Positions 9,801 through 16,814 of a DNA stretch of 27,739 bases are shown piece after piece; the first letter of the stretch is position 1; the number at the start of each line of letters is the position of its first letter. The DNA lies in the NCBI GenBank assembly GCA_040756745.1, contig JBFLYO010000040.1:1-27739 (forward strand). Direction: 5' to 3'. The position numbers and the translations under genes were made by a program. This DNA is from JBFLYO01 sp040756745. Lineage in GTDB: Bacteria; Bacteroidota; Ignavibacteria; UBA10030; UBA6906. The notes under the pieces were generated by a model, which saw nothing but the letters and a program-made list of their open reading frames with translations, was not told where the DNA came from and did no database searches.

Positions 9801-9983
9801 GATTTCCTGGGGGGCGAGTGCGGGCGACACCGTAAAGACCTGAACCTGGTTGCTGGTGATGTCCGGGAGCGCATCGATGGAAAGCCGTAACGTCGCGATG
9901 ATGCCCCCGACGACGAGCGCCGTGACCATAAGTATGACCAGCAGCCTCTGGCGCAGGGCGAAAAGGATGATGCGGTCGACCAT
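6855..9983 (-). CDS. czcA: CzcA-type heavy-metal efflux RND pump (inner membrane)
   Basis: A 1042-aa proton-driven antiporter of the HME-RND family, exporting divalent metal ions through a tripartite envelope complex. It has the expected duplicated layout: TM1 near residues 12-30, a large periplasmic loop, a TM2-6 block around 335-540, a second loop, and a C-terminal TM block. DFGMIVDGAVVLVEN, near residue 395, is the acidic TM4 proton-relay motif. Its form (DFGxIVDGAVVxVEN) resembles Czc/Cnr-type zinc, cobalt or nickel pumps more than CusA copper/silver pumps. The start at 9983 shares one base with the PII-like gene stop (TAATG). The exact metal cannot be read from the sequence. The end overlaps thrC convergently. 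Confidence 0.93.
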   Translation of the reverse strand: MVDRIILFALRQRLLVILMVTALVVGGIIATLRLSIDALPDITSNQVQVFTVSPALAPQEIERLVTYPIEIAMQNLPSVEEVRSTSKFGLSAVTVVFEDGVDSYFARQLVAQKLQEAKAELPPGIPDPELGPMTTGLGDIYQYEIKGDGYSPMDLRTIQDWIVKRQLAGTPGLAEVNTFGGELKQYQVLIDPQKLLKYDLSLRDVIEAVANNNANAAGGYIEHKQEQYLIVGIGIAKTREEIGDIIVRSEGGTPIYVRNVAEVGIGAAIRQGAVTRDGESEVVSGITMMLKGANAREVIGRVKEKMAAIERTLPPGVAIVPFYDRTELVGRTITTVTTNLLEGAILVVMILFLLLMNLRGGFIVASVIPLSMLFAIIVMNIAGDSGNLMSLGAIDFGMIVDGAVVLVENAIRRLHERQHGTAALLQETVDQTLLGSFLEVGRPILFAVSIITLVYLPILTLQGIEGKMFRPMAYTVIFALIGALILTLTYVPVMSTLLLRKRISEKESPIMKFLRPAYHTTLRIALRRKALVIGGAVAMVAGALGLFTQLGGEFIPTLDEGDILIELRRLPSISLNASIHTAQLLERELKTIPEVVNVVSKTGRPEIANDPMSVHQTDVYINMKPREEWRTARSKEEMIVQMTQAMNRIPGIWGGFSQPIEMRFNELIAGVRSDVGIKVFGDDLVTLARIGDQVVSVLQRIPGSADVRAQQVEGLPQLQIVIDRQKVARYGINVSDVNLLIQTAMVGTEVGKIYEGERQFDLVVRFTRKSGENIDAIRSLLVPTPNKTMVRLGDIADFVMTEGPAEITHERGRRLLVVDCNVRDRDIEGFVREVQTEIARHVKLPPGYALAYGGEFENLERARDRLLIVVPIALLLISLLLYMSVSSLRQALIILSAIPLAVVGGVVALWLRGMPFSISAGVGFIALFGVAVLNGLVMLSYYNILMKEGMSLQEAVVRGSEVRLRPVLTTALVASLGFIPMAISTTAGAEVQRPLATVVIGGLITSTFLTLVVLPVVFDWVEGRKGAQHAGGMAFFTMDRSS

Positions 9984-10315
9984 TACACGACCCCCTCCTC
10001 TCCGGTACTAATCTTCACCGTTCGCCAGACATCCGACACATAGACGATGCCGTCGCCTGCCTTGCCGGTATGCGCGAACTGCTGAATGACCCGCACATAC
10101 CGCTCAGCCGATTCACCGTCGGTAATGATTTCCAGCCGCATCATTGCACTGCTCTTTTCAATGAACTCCGCGTCATACCGTTCGTCATTGGGGTCCTCCA
10201 GAAGGCCGAGCCCTTTCGCATGCAGGATGGAGATATTGGTCGCCCCCGAATGTTTAAGCGCTTCGATAACGCGATGGCTCAGGGCCGGACGGATGTACGC
10301 CGTAATAAGTTCCAT
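9983..10315 (-). CDS. PII-like (GlnB-fold) small protein in the metal-efflux operon
   Basis: A 110-aa protein with a PII/GlnB-fold outline. It begins MELITAYIRPALSHRVIEALKHSG, the first beta-alpha unit, and ends with HTGKAGDGIVYVSDV, close to the B-loop motif TGxxGDGxIFV of PII proteins. The T-loop segment (about 38-53) lacks the uridylylated Tyr context of true GlnB. ATG 10315 overlaps the membrane-fusion-protein stop (TGATG) after a GGAGGAGGAG ribosome-binding site; a GTG three bases upstream is the alternative. PII-like proteins are known beside transporters, where they sense ligands and bind the transporter. A regulatory role on CzcA is inferred from the tight coupling. Confidence 0.85.
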   Translation of the reverse strand: MELITAYIRPALSHRVIEALKHSGATNISILHAKGLGLLEDPNDERYDAEFIEKSSAMMRLEIITDGESAERYVRVIQQFAHTGKAGDGIVYVSDVWRTVKISTGEEGVV

Positions 10316-11424
10316 CACTCCTCCTCCGCAAAGGCGCTTCTGCCGAGTTCGCTTTTCAAAAAGAAAGTCCCCCGAGAGACGACCCGTTCCCCTCGTATCA
10401 ACCCGCTCACGACTTCTGTGAACGCCTTGGTCTCCGTGCCGATCCTGATCGGGCGCTGTTCAAACGCGGTATCGTTCAGAGCCACAAACACGTAGCGGGT
10501 CTCCTTGTTCTCCATGACTGCCGACGACGGGATCTTGATGTTGTTACCGCCGAACCTAATCCTGAGGACCACGGTTGCGAACATGCCGGGCTTCAGCTTC
10601 TCGTTTCTGTTCTGGACTTCGAAGCGGACTTTCACTGTGCGTGATTTTTCGTCGACGAGATCGATGATCGAGGTCAGCCTTCCCTTGAACCGCTCCTGTG
10701 GATACGGCCCAGCAATCACGTCACCCCACAATCCCTCGCTGACAAGAGGGAGATCGTGCTCCACAACGTCCGCGATCACCCATGGCGTCTGGAGATTCGC
10801 GATGGTGAAGAATTCAGTCCCGAGGTCGACAAACGCGCCAAGGTGAGCTTCACCTGTGAGTAGTGCGCCGTCGAAAGGTGCACGGACGGGGAGCAATGTC
10901 AGCGTTCTGTGTCCCTCCGCAAGAGCATCGATCTCCGCGTCCGTCACTCCGACGATCTGAAGCTTCTTCCGTGCGGAATGATAGATCGCCTGCGCGGTGG
11001 AGTAATCGGAGTGGCCGGGGGTCACGCGTTTCAACCGCTCCTCCGCCTGAATGAACTCAGCTTGCATCGTGAGAAACTCCTGGCTGTAGAGCTCGACGAC
11101 CGGCTCTCCCTTTTTCACGTGATCGCCCGCAACGCTATGCACCTGCTCCACTCTTCCCCTCACCCGTGCAGTGATGTGCGCGGACAGGCGCTCGTTCAGG
11201 GCGACTCTCCCCGAAAGCGTAAGAGGAGCTGACACGGGGCTGGTCATGGCGGTGTCCATCCCGATGTCGGCACTCTGTGTCTGTTGCCTGGTGAGGGTGA
11301 GCGTCCCCGGGATTCGCTGAATGGGGGCTTCTGCGGCATTGTTTTCCGCTCTCTGTTGTTCGCTGCACGCCCCGAGGAAGAAGAGCAGGGCGCAGCCAAG
11401 CATACACCCGACAAAACTGTTCAT
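10315..11424 (-). CDS. czcB: RND membrane-fusion (periplasmic adaptor) lipoprotein, CzcB/CusB family
   Basis: About 369 aa. ATG 11424 gives a clean lipoprotein signal with lipobox LGAC (Cys20); a GTG at 11457, overlapping the czcC stop, is a less likely alternative. The body has the adaptor order: a lipoyl/barrel-sandwich half (HITARVRGRVEQVHSVAGDHVKKGEPVVELYS), an alpha-hairpin (about 120-175), then the second lipoyl half (LPVRAPFDGALL). The beta-barrel follows (RLTSIIDLVDEKSRTVKVRFE), with the membrane-proximal domain ending ERVVSRGTFFLKSELGRSA. It links the inner-membrane pump to the outer-membrane channel. No N- or C-terminal metal-binding His/Met cluster is evident. Confidence 0.92.
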   Translation of the reverse strand: MNSFVGCMLGCALLFFLGACSEQQRAENNAAEAPIQRIPGTLTLTRQQTQSADIGMDTAMTSPVSAPLTLSGRVALNERLSAHITARVRGRVEQVHSVAGDHVKKGEPVVELYSQEFLTMQAEFIQAEERLKRVTPGHSDYSTAQAIYHSARKKLQIVGVTDAEIDALAEGHRTLTLLPVRAPFDGALLTGEAHLGAFVDLGTEFFTIANLQTPWVIADVVEHDLPLVSEGLWGDVIAGPYPQERFKGRLTSIIDLVDEKSRTVKVRFEVQNRNEKLKPGMFATVVLRIRFGGNNIKIPSSAVMENKETRYVFVALNDTAFEQRPIRIGTETKAFTEVVSGLIRGERVVSRGTFFLKSELGRSAFAEEE

Positions 11425-11453
11425 GATTATCCCTGATTTGCAGTGGTGTGCGT

Positions 11454-12698
11454 TCACTCCATCACTTCGGCCGTCGATTCAAGATCCGCCCGTGCGTTCA
11501 GGTAATTGAAGAGCGATCTGGTATATTCGATTCTCGTCGCCAGCGTTGTGCGATAGATATCAAACAGGTTCAGGACATCGATTTGATTGTTTTGGTATGC
11601 AACAATGCCCGAGCGCAGCTCGTCTTCGGCGTCCTGCAATAAGGAGGCCCTGAAGGACTCCAGTTGGATCTGCGCCGCCTGAACGGTCCGGTATGCACTG
11701 AGGATGCGCTGTCGGACGACTCTTCGCGCCGCCTCCCGTCGGAGCGTGATGATGTCCAGGCGTGCTTGCGCCTCAAGCAACTCCCCGCGGGGCGATTGCC
11801 AGAACCAGAGCGGGAGACTCAGGCCGAACTCGAATCCGAGGTAGCGGCTGGAACCTGTAGGCGAGAGTGAGCCGGGCCGGTTCTGCAATGAGACACCGAG
11901 GGTGTAGTCCGGGAGGTAGCTCTTGCCGGCGAGATCGATCTGGGACTGTGCCCGCATGATCTCCCGGTCCACGATCTTGAGATAGGCACTCCTTGTCTCG
12001 TACATTGCCACGGTGGAATCGCGCGAAAGCTCAAAAGGGTGATAGACAAGGGAATCGGTCAGGGTCAGTCCCGCGTCGGCTGATCGGCCGATACGAACGT
12101 TCAGTTCGGCTTCACGAGCGTATCGTTCACTCCAGGCTTGCACCTGCTCGTTCCGCAGCCTCGTCAGTTCAACCTTTGTCCTCAGCACGTCGAGATACGA
12201 ACTTGTCCCGGCTTGATAACGCTCCGTGACCACCTTGAGAAAGTCCTCGAGGAGTGCAATAGTGAATGAGAGATTGCCCTCGACCGCATTGGCAAGTAGC
12301 ACCCGGTAGTATGCCTGGGTCACTCTTGTCGTGGTGGATGCTGTGAGACGCTCGACGGTACGACGGGCAATCCATTGATCATGTTCAGCAACATCGATGC
12401 GTGCTCCTCGCTTGCCGGGGAATTCCAGCGTTTGCACGAACGCGATGTCCTTCTCCTGTGCCTTGCCGAGATCCAGAGTCGTCGGCGCCAGGTTGAACTG
12501 GACTGAGATCTCGGGGTTGGCAATTCGGCCAGCCTGCAACACGCGACCTTCGCTTGCGGCGAGCTCCCTCGATGCCGCACGCAAGTCCGGATTTTGTTCC
12601 ATCGCGATTGTTATTGCATCATTGAGGGAAAGTCGATCCTGAGCGCCGGAGACGGCGATGCCGCACCACACGACTACGACAAGGGCAATCCTTCTCAT
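11454..12698 (-). CDS. czcC: TolC-like outer-membrane efflux protein, CzcC/CusC family
   Basis: A 414-aa outer-membrane factor with a signal peptide ending VSGAQ. It then shows the duplicated OEP pattern: LSLNDAITIAMEQNPDLRAASRELAASEGRV in the first repeat and a matching helix-rich second repeat with RYLGFEFGLSLPLWFW as a strand region. The C-terminal segment GIVAYQNNQIDVLNLFDIYRTTL is typical of the family. It would form the trimeric exit duct for the RND complex. It lies 29 bp upstream of the adaptor gene and 82 bp downstream of the His-rich gene. That 82-bp gap holds a 6-bp-stem hairpin (12749-12770) without a T-tract. Confidence 0.9.
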   Translation of the reverse strand: MRRIALVVVVWCGIAVSGAQDRLSLNDAITIAMEQNPDLRAASRELAASEGRVLQAGRIANPEISVQFNLAPTTLDLGKAQEKDIAFVQTLEFPGKRGARIDVAEHDQWIARRTVERLTASTTTRVTQAYYRVLLANAVEGNLSFTIALLEDFLKVVTERYQAGTSSYLDVLRTKVELTRLRNEQVQAWSERYAREAELNVRIGRSADAGLTLTDSLVYHPFELSRDSTVAMYETRSAYLKIVDREIMRAQSQIDLAGKSYLPDYTLGVSLQNRPGSLSPTGSSRYLGFEFGLSLPLWFWQSPRGELLEAQARLDIITLRREAARRVVRQRILSAYRTVQAAQIQLESFRASLLQDAEDELRSGIVAYQNNQIDVLNLFDIYRTTLATRIEYTRSLFNYLNARADLESTAEVME

Positions 12699-12780
12699 GA
12701 ATAGAGAGACCTTCGCTTAGTGTTGGAAATCCGGAAGAGGACAACAGACCCCGTGAACCGCAGAACGGGGAGACCCCTCT

Positions 12781-13212
12781 TCAGGCGTGAGGTGGGGAGC
12801 GGCCGGAGAGATCTTCAGCGAAGTGTTGAGGACCAGGGGGTCGTGTGTCCGTCGGGGAGAGAGGACATGAGTGGACGAAGGACAACAAAGGAATCGGCCC
12901 GTCAATCAAAGCAGACGTGCAGGCAATACCGGCAGTTGAGGAGGGATGCGTTGGTGACGGGAGAAAACCGATGACCTGAACAGCGTGGACAACGTGGCGG
13001 TGGTCGACACCGCCCGTCCAACGCGACGTGGGGACGTGGTCCGCGGCGTCTTTGTGTGCATGGACAATCACTCCGACCTGATTGGGAGCATTATCCAGCA
13101 GCCGTTGCTCGAAGGTCGCGTGGATATGGGCGCCTGCGCCGGCAAAGAGGGCGAGCAGATTGCTGCAGACGCAAAGGAGCCGTACGTATGTGTTCAAAGA
13201 ACGTGAGAGCAT
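12781..13212 (-). CDS. Small His-rich secreted protein heading the metal-efflux operon
   Basis: A 143-aa product with a signal-peptide-like start (LNTYVRLLCVCSNLLALFAGAGAH) and a His-rich mature part: AHIHATFEQ, VIVHAHKDAADHV and VDHRHVVHAV. HxH and HxxxxH spacing suggests metal binding. The C-terminal third is Pro/Ser-rich and low in recognisable structure. ATG 13212 is chosen over an in-frame TTG at 13218. Being the first gene before czcC in the same direction, it fits a periplasmic metal chaperone or sensor for the pump, but this is inferred. The family is not recognised and a spurious frame cannot be excluded, although the exported, His-rich composition argues for a real gene. Confidence 0.6.
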   Translation of the reverse strand: MLSRSLNTYVRLLCVCSNLLALFAGAGAHIHATFEQRLLDNAPNQVGVIVHAHKDAADHVPTSRWTGGVDHRHVVHAVQVIGFLPSPTHPSSTAGIACTSALIDGPIPLLSFVHSCPLSPTDTRPPGPQHFAEDLSGRSPPHA

Positions 13213-13356
13213 GGACAATCAATATACGGCATCGGGGCCAAAGATGAAAGCCGTTATGAATATGCCTGTACTGCCTCTACCGTTTCGCACGGTGCGTTTG
13301 GGGCCATTGCGTCCGGGGGATGCGCTGCGTATTATGAACGCTGGCAGTCATTTCTC

Positions 13357-14754
13357 ATGACAGACCCCCTTAATCTCAATCTCGATCTCGATCTGCTCTT
13401 CCCCCTCCCCCGTCGCGACTTCCTCCGCCTCGGCGTTGCCACTCTTGCTACGAGGGGACTGCTTCCGCTTCTGCAGAGCGACCGTCCCGTCCCGTCTCCG
13501 CAGCAGCTGCGCTGGCAGCAGTGGGAGATGGGCATGTTCATCCACTTCGGCGTGAACACGTTTACAGGGAAAGAGTGGGGCGATGGAATCGAAGACCCGG
13601 CAATCTTCAATCCCGTGCATCTCGATGCCCGACAGTGGATGCGCGCGGCAAGATCGGCGGGGCTTCGCTATGCAGTGCTGACTGCCAAGCATCACGACGG
13701 ATTCTGCCTCTGGCCGAGCAAGGTCACCGAACATTCTGTGAAGCATAGCCCCTGGCGTGGCGGAGAAGGAGATGTCGTACGGGAGTTTATTGACGCGGCA
13801 CGGGAAGAGGGCATCGGGGCGGGGCTATATCTCTCGCCGTGGGATAGGAACGCCCCTTCGTACGGTGACACGCCGCGGTACAACGATTTCTATATCGACC
13901 AGCTTACGGAGCTGCTTGGCTGGTACGGACCGTTGGTTGAGGTCTGGTTTGACGGGGCAAACGGTGAAGGGGCCGGGGGGCGGCGACAGGTATATGACTG
14001 GCCGAGAATCCACCGGACGGTGCGGCGACTTCAGCCGGATGCGCTGATATTCTCCGATGCCGGTCCCGATATCCGGTGGATTGGCAATGAGCGGGGAATC
14101 GCCGGCGACCCCAACTGGTGCACAGTAAATCCTGATCGGGTGCCCGAGCCCGGGCTCTCCTCGCCGGAGATCATCGATGCTTTACAGCATGGCGATCCAC
14201 CGGGTGAAGGGACGGTATGGAGACCGGGCGAGGCGCCGGTGTCGATCAGGCCGGGCTGGTTCTGGCGGGAATCGGAGAATGAGGAGGTAAAGAACCCCGA
14301 TGAGCTCCTGGAGCTCTATTATACATGCGTCGGCCGCAACGCGAATCTCCTCCTCAATGTTCCGCCCACCCGTGACGGACTCATTGCAGATCGGGATATG
14401 AAATCATTGCAGGAGTTCGGCGTGACACAGGGGAAGATCTTCGGCCACGACCTCGCCGCGGGAGCTTTTCGGCACACAATCAAGGAGGGTGTCGAGTTGG
14501 AATCTTCATCTCCTATCGAATTCGACACAGTAGTGTTACGTGAAGATATTTCGGAGGGCCAATCGGTTTCGCGTTTCGTTGTCGATGCGATGCTCGGCGA
14601 ACGATGGCGCGAGGTGGCCGAAGGGATGACGTTTGGGAGGAGCAGGATAGTGCGGTGTGAGAGGGTGCGGGCGAGGCGGGTGAGAGTGAGAGCAGTGGAG
14701 TCGGTTGGACCTGTGAGGATTGGGGGTGTGGGCCTGTACTTATGGCAGACGTAA
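13357..14754 (+). CDS. Alpha-L-fucosidase, glycoside hydrolase family 29
   Basis: A 465-aa GH29 enzyme hydrolysing alpha-L-fucosides with retention of configuration. MGMFIHFGVNTFTGKEW opens the barrel, followed by LTAKHHDGFCLWPSK and GIGAGLYLSPWDRN. VEVWFDGANGEG contains the nucleophile, Asp199. The C-terminal region, from about 370, is a beta-rich accessory domain. The leader contains PRRDFLRLGVATLA (Arg19-Arg20), a twin-arginine motif, predicting Tat export to the periplasm. Residues 5-12 (LNLNLDLD) are encoded by four copies of the dispersed CTYRAY hexamer. The ribosome-binding site is weak, so the true start is not certain. Whether free fucose is catabolised here cannot be seen from this window. 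Confidence 0.88.
   Translation: MTDPLNLNLDLDLLFPLPRRDFLRLGVATLATRGLLPLLQSDRPVPSPQQLRWQQWEMGMFIHFGVNTFTGKEWGDGIEDPAIFNPVHLDARQWMRAARSAGLRYAVLTAKHHDGFCLWPSKVTEHSVKHSPWRGGEGDVVREFIDAAREEGIGAGLYLSPWDRNAPSYGDTPRYNDFYIDQLTELLGWYGPLVEVWFDGANGEGAGGRRQVYDWPRIHRTVRRLQPDALIFSDAGPDIRWIGNERGIAGDPNWCTVNPDRVPEPGLSSPEIIDALQHGDPPGEGTVWRPGEAPVSIRPGWFWRESENEEVKNPDELLELYYTCVGRNANLLLNVPPTRDGLIADRDMKSLQEFGVTQGKIFGHDLAAGAFRHTIKEGVELESSSPIEFDTVVLREDISEGQSVSRFVVDAMLGERWREVAEGMTFGRSRIVRCERVRARRVRVRAVESVGPVRIGGVGLYLWQT
13369..13392. repeat. CTYRAY hexamer repeat, four units, inside the fucosidase leader
   Basis: CTTAAT, CTCAAT, CTCGAT and CTCGAT in phase with the reading frame, giving Leu-Asn-Leu-Asn-Leu-Asp-Leu-Asp. 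This is one of six loci of the same hexamer family in the window and the only one clearly inside a gene start. Confidence 0.75.
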
Positions 14755-14880
14755 GGGCCGCGCTCGATTGATCCATTGTTCCGAATTGCTAGCGGACCTC
14801 TCCCCCTGGCCCCCCCTGGGAGCCACTGCAAAGCTTGGTGAGGGGAGGGGGAAGTGTGGCGCCAACGGTCCTCCCCTCTC

Positions 14881-15813
14881 TCATCTCTCTTCTCTCTCCT
14901 CTCTTCTCTGCTTTACTGCCAGTGCTATCAACCTTATATCCTCCGGCCCCGTCCCGCAGCACCCTCCGATAATCCTCACTCCCGCTCTCAGCCACCGGCG
15001 CACATATGATACGTACTCATCGGTGTCAACATCCCGCACGAGCTTTTCAGAATCCTCATCCCCCGGCACACCGACGTTTGCATAGACACCGACCGGGAGG
15101 GTACGCTGGTTGTGTAAGGCCCCCATCGCGGCATTCATTGACTGAATCGCCCGATCGATGTACCGGGGCGATACACAGTTGATCGATATCGCAGACGGGC
15201 CAAACGGTGCAACTGCCGCAACCCCGTTTCCCAGCGAATCCCCGCCGAGCAGATCCCCCTTCTCGTTGCAGATGAAGCTCACGATGAACTCTTTGCCCGT
15301 CGCATGAGCCGCTTTGGCAGCAGCGCGTGCCTCTCTTACTGTTCCCATGGTCTCAAGCAATAGAAGATCCACGCCCGCTGCTGATAGCCGCTGAGCGTGC
15401 TCGACATGTTCGGAACGAAGCTCTTCCTCCGATGGAACCAGCTCGGGATGATAACAATCCTCGAGCGGCGCGACGCAACCTGCGATCAGAATGGAACGAT
15501 CCGGGAAAGCGTCTCGTGCTTCTTTCGCGAGTGCAACAGCAAGCGCGGTCAGCTCCGCCGAGCGGTCGGGGATGCCTGCCCGACGAAATGTGCGTTGTGT
15601 CGTGCGAAACGTGTCGGTGGTTATGATATCCGCCCCGGCGCGGATGTAGTCTTCATGAATCTGTCGGACGGTTTCGGGCGACGTGAGGAGTGCATTGGCA
15701 GACCAGAGGGGGAGACCGATATCCACTCCGCGCGACTGGAGTTCTGTCCCCATTGCCCCATCAAGGATCACCGGGTGCTGAGTGGCAAGCAATCGTGCAA
15801 GCGGACCCTCCAT
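14881..15813 (-). CDS. mmuM: Homocysteine S-methyltransferase family protein
   Basis: A 310-aa Zn-dependent methyltransferase of the MmuM/BHMT type, making methionine from homocysteine with S-methylmethionine, AdoMet or a related donor. It begins VILDGAMGTELQSRG and has the family patterns GADIITTDTFRTT, CVAPLEDCYHPE and LLLLETMGTVREA. The three zinc ligands are visible as the Cys in ISINCVSP and the CysCys pair of GGCCGTGPEDI (285-286). It starts 2 bp after the stop of the helicase N-terminal half, on the same strand, as though co-transcribed. It feeds the methionine branch of the same pathway as thrA. The donor substrate cannot be assigned, so the gene symbol is by family. Confidence 0.85.
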   Translation of the reverse strand: MEGPLARLLATQHPVILDGAMGTELQSRGVDIGLPLWSANALLTSPETVRQIHEDYIRAGADIITTDTFRTTQRTFRRAGIPDRSAELTALAVALAKEARDAFPDRSILIAGCVAPLEDCYHPELVPSEEELRSEHVEHAQRLSAAGVDLLLLETMGTVREARAAAKAAHATGKEFIVSFICNEKGDLLGGDSLGNGVAAVAPFGPSAISINCVSPRYIDRAIQSMNAAMGALHNQRTLPVGVYANVGVPGDEDSEKLVRDVDTDEYVSYVRRWLRAGVRIIGGCCGTGPEDIRLIALAVKQRREEREER

Positions 15814-15815
15814 CC

Positions 15816-16814
15816 CTACTCCCTCGCGCGGCGCAGTATCTCGTTGGTGAGATTGAGGATTGGCTGCGTACTGCGGTAGTTCTCTTCCAGCTTGATGATC
15901 GTGCAGACGGGGAATTCTTCGGGGAAATCCAGGATATTGCGGATCGTGGCTCCGCGGAAAGAATAAATCGACTGCGCATCGTCACCCACCACCATCACAT
16001 TCCCATGGGCGCTTCCGAGGAGCTTGACGATCTCGGCCTGTATGCGGTTGGTGTCCTGATATTCATCCACCATGATGTACTTGTAACGGTCTGACAGCGT
16101 CCGGCGGATCTTGTCGTGGTCGCGCAGCAGCTTCCGGAGGTAGATCAGCAGATCGTCATAATCCATCAGGTTGTGCCGGGCCTTGTATTGCTCGTACGCA
16201 GACTGGAGACGGATGATCTCGTCGAGGTAGTCTTCGTAATGCGGATAGTCTTCCTTCAGGATATCCTTGATCGAGGTGCAGGTGTTTACCGCGCGCGAGT
16301 AGACGTCGACCAGCGTCTGCTTTCTTGGGAACCGCTTCTCTTTGGTATCCAGCTTCATCTGCGTGCGGAGAAGATTGACCACGTCTTCCGCATCTCCCTG
16401 GTCGAGGATAGTAAAAGATGTCTCGAACCCCACCACAGGAGCATATTGACGGAGTATGCTGTTGGCGAACGAATGAAACGTCCCGCCTGCCACTTTTTCA
16501 CATCGTGCGTCGAGCAAAATCGATGCCCGGCGGAGCATTTCCTGTGCCGCCCGGCGGGTAAAGGTGAGCAGGAGGATCGATTCCGGCTTGACGCCCAGCT
16601 CAACAAGGTAGGCGACCCGGTAGGTGATCGTGCGGGTCTTTCCCGTACCAGCGCCCGCAATGATCAGGTGCGGGCCATTGACCGATGATACGGCCTGGTA
16701 CTGAGCGGAATTCAGCTGGTTCCGGTAGTCAATCGTGAAGCGCGATGGCTGTTCCGGCTGTGCCACGCCCCCGAAGACCGATTTCTTGATCGTGTATTTC
16801 TTCATCTCTGCCAT
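15816..16814 (-). CDS. uvrD: UvrD/PcrA-type DNA helicase, N-terminal half (domain 1A/1B) only
   Basis: A 332-aa product containing only the first ATPase core of a superfamily 1A helicase. Present are the Q-motif region LNSAQYQAV, Walker A GAGTGKT (about 54-60), TFTRRAAQEML (Ia), YDDLLIYL, the DExx box MVDEYQDTNRIQ (about 247), VVGDDAQSIYSFRGA (III) and LEENYRSTQPILNLTNEIL (IV start). It then stops at RRARE. Motifs IV-VI are missing and occur in the 1023-2048 ORF, same strand, whose sequence resumes at KYTKELF. Typical UvrD proteins have about 650-740 residues; 332 plus 341 makes one full helicase. The start ATG overlaps the DUF72 stop by one base (TGATG). Alone it could bind ATP but would lack the arginine-finger side. 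Confidence 0.88.
   Translation of the reverse strand: MAEMKKYTIKKSVFGGVAQPEQPSRFTIDYRNQLNSAQYQAVSSVNGPHLIIAGAGTGKTRTITYRVAYLVELGVKPESILLLTFTRRAAQEMLRRASILLDARCEKVAGGTFHSFANSILRQYAPVVGFETSFTILDQGDAEDVVNLLRTQMKLDTKEKRFPRKQTLVDVYSRAVNTCTSIKDILKEDYPHYEDYLDEIIRLQSAYEQYKARHNLMDYDDLLIYLRKLLRDHDKIRRTLSDRYKYIMVDEYQDTNRIQAEIVKLLGSAHGNVMVVGDDAQSIYSFRGATIRNILDFPEEFPVCTIIKLEENYRSTQPILNLTNEILRRARE

Noticed and set aside
12749..12770. Terminator between the His-rich gene and czcC.
   Set aside because: A 6-bp CCCCGT/ACGGGG stem exists but no T-tract follows on the minus strand.
2100..15815. The segment between the helicase halves as a classical transposon, prophage or integrative element.
   Set aside because: No transposase, integrase, terminal inverted repeats or target duplication is visible, and the cargo is core metabolism plus metal efflux.
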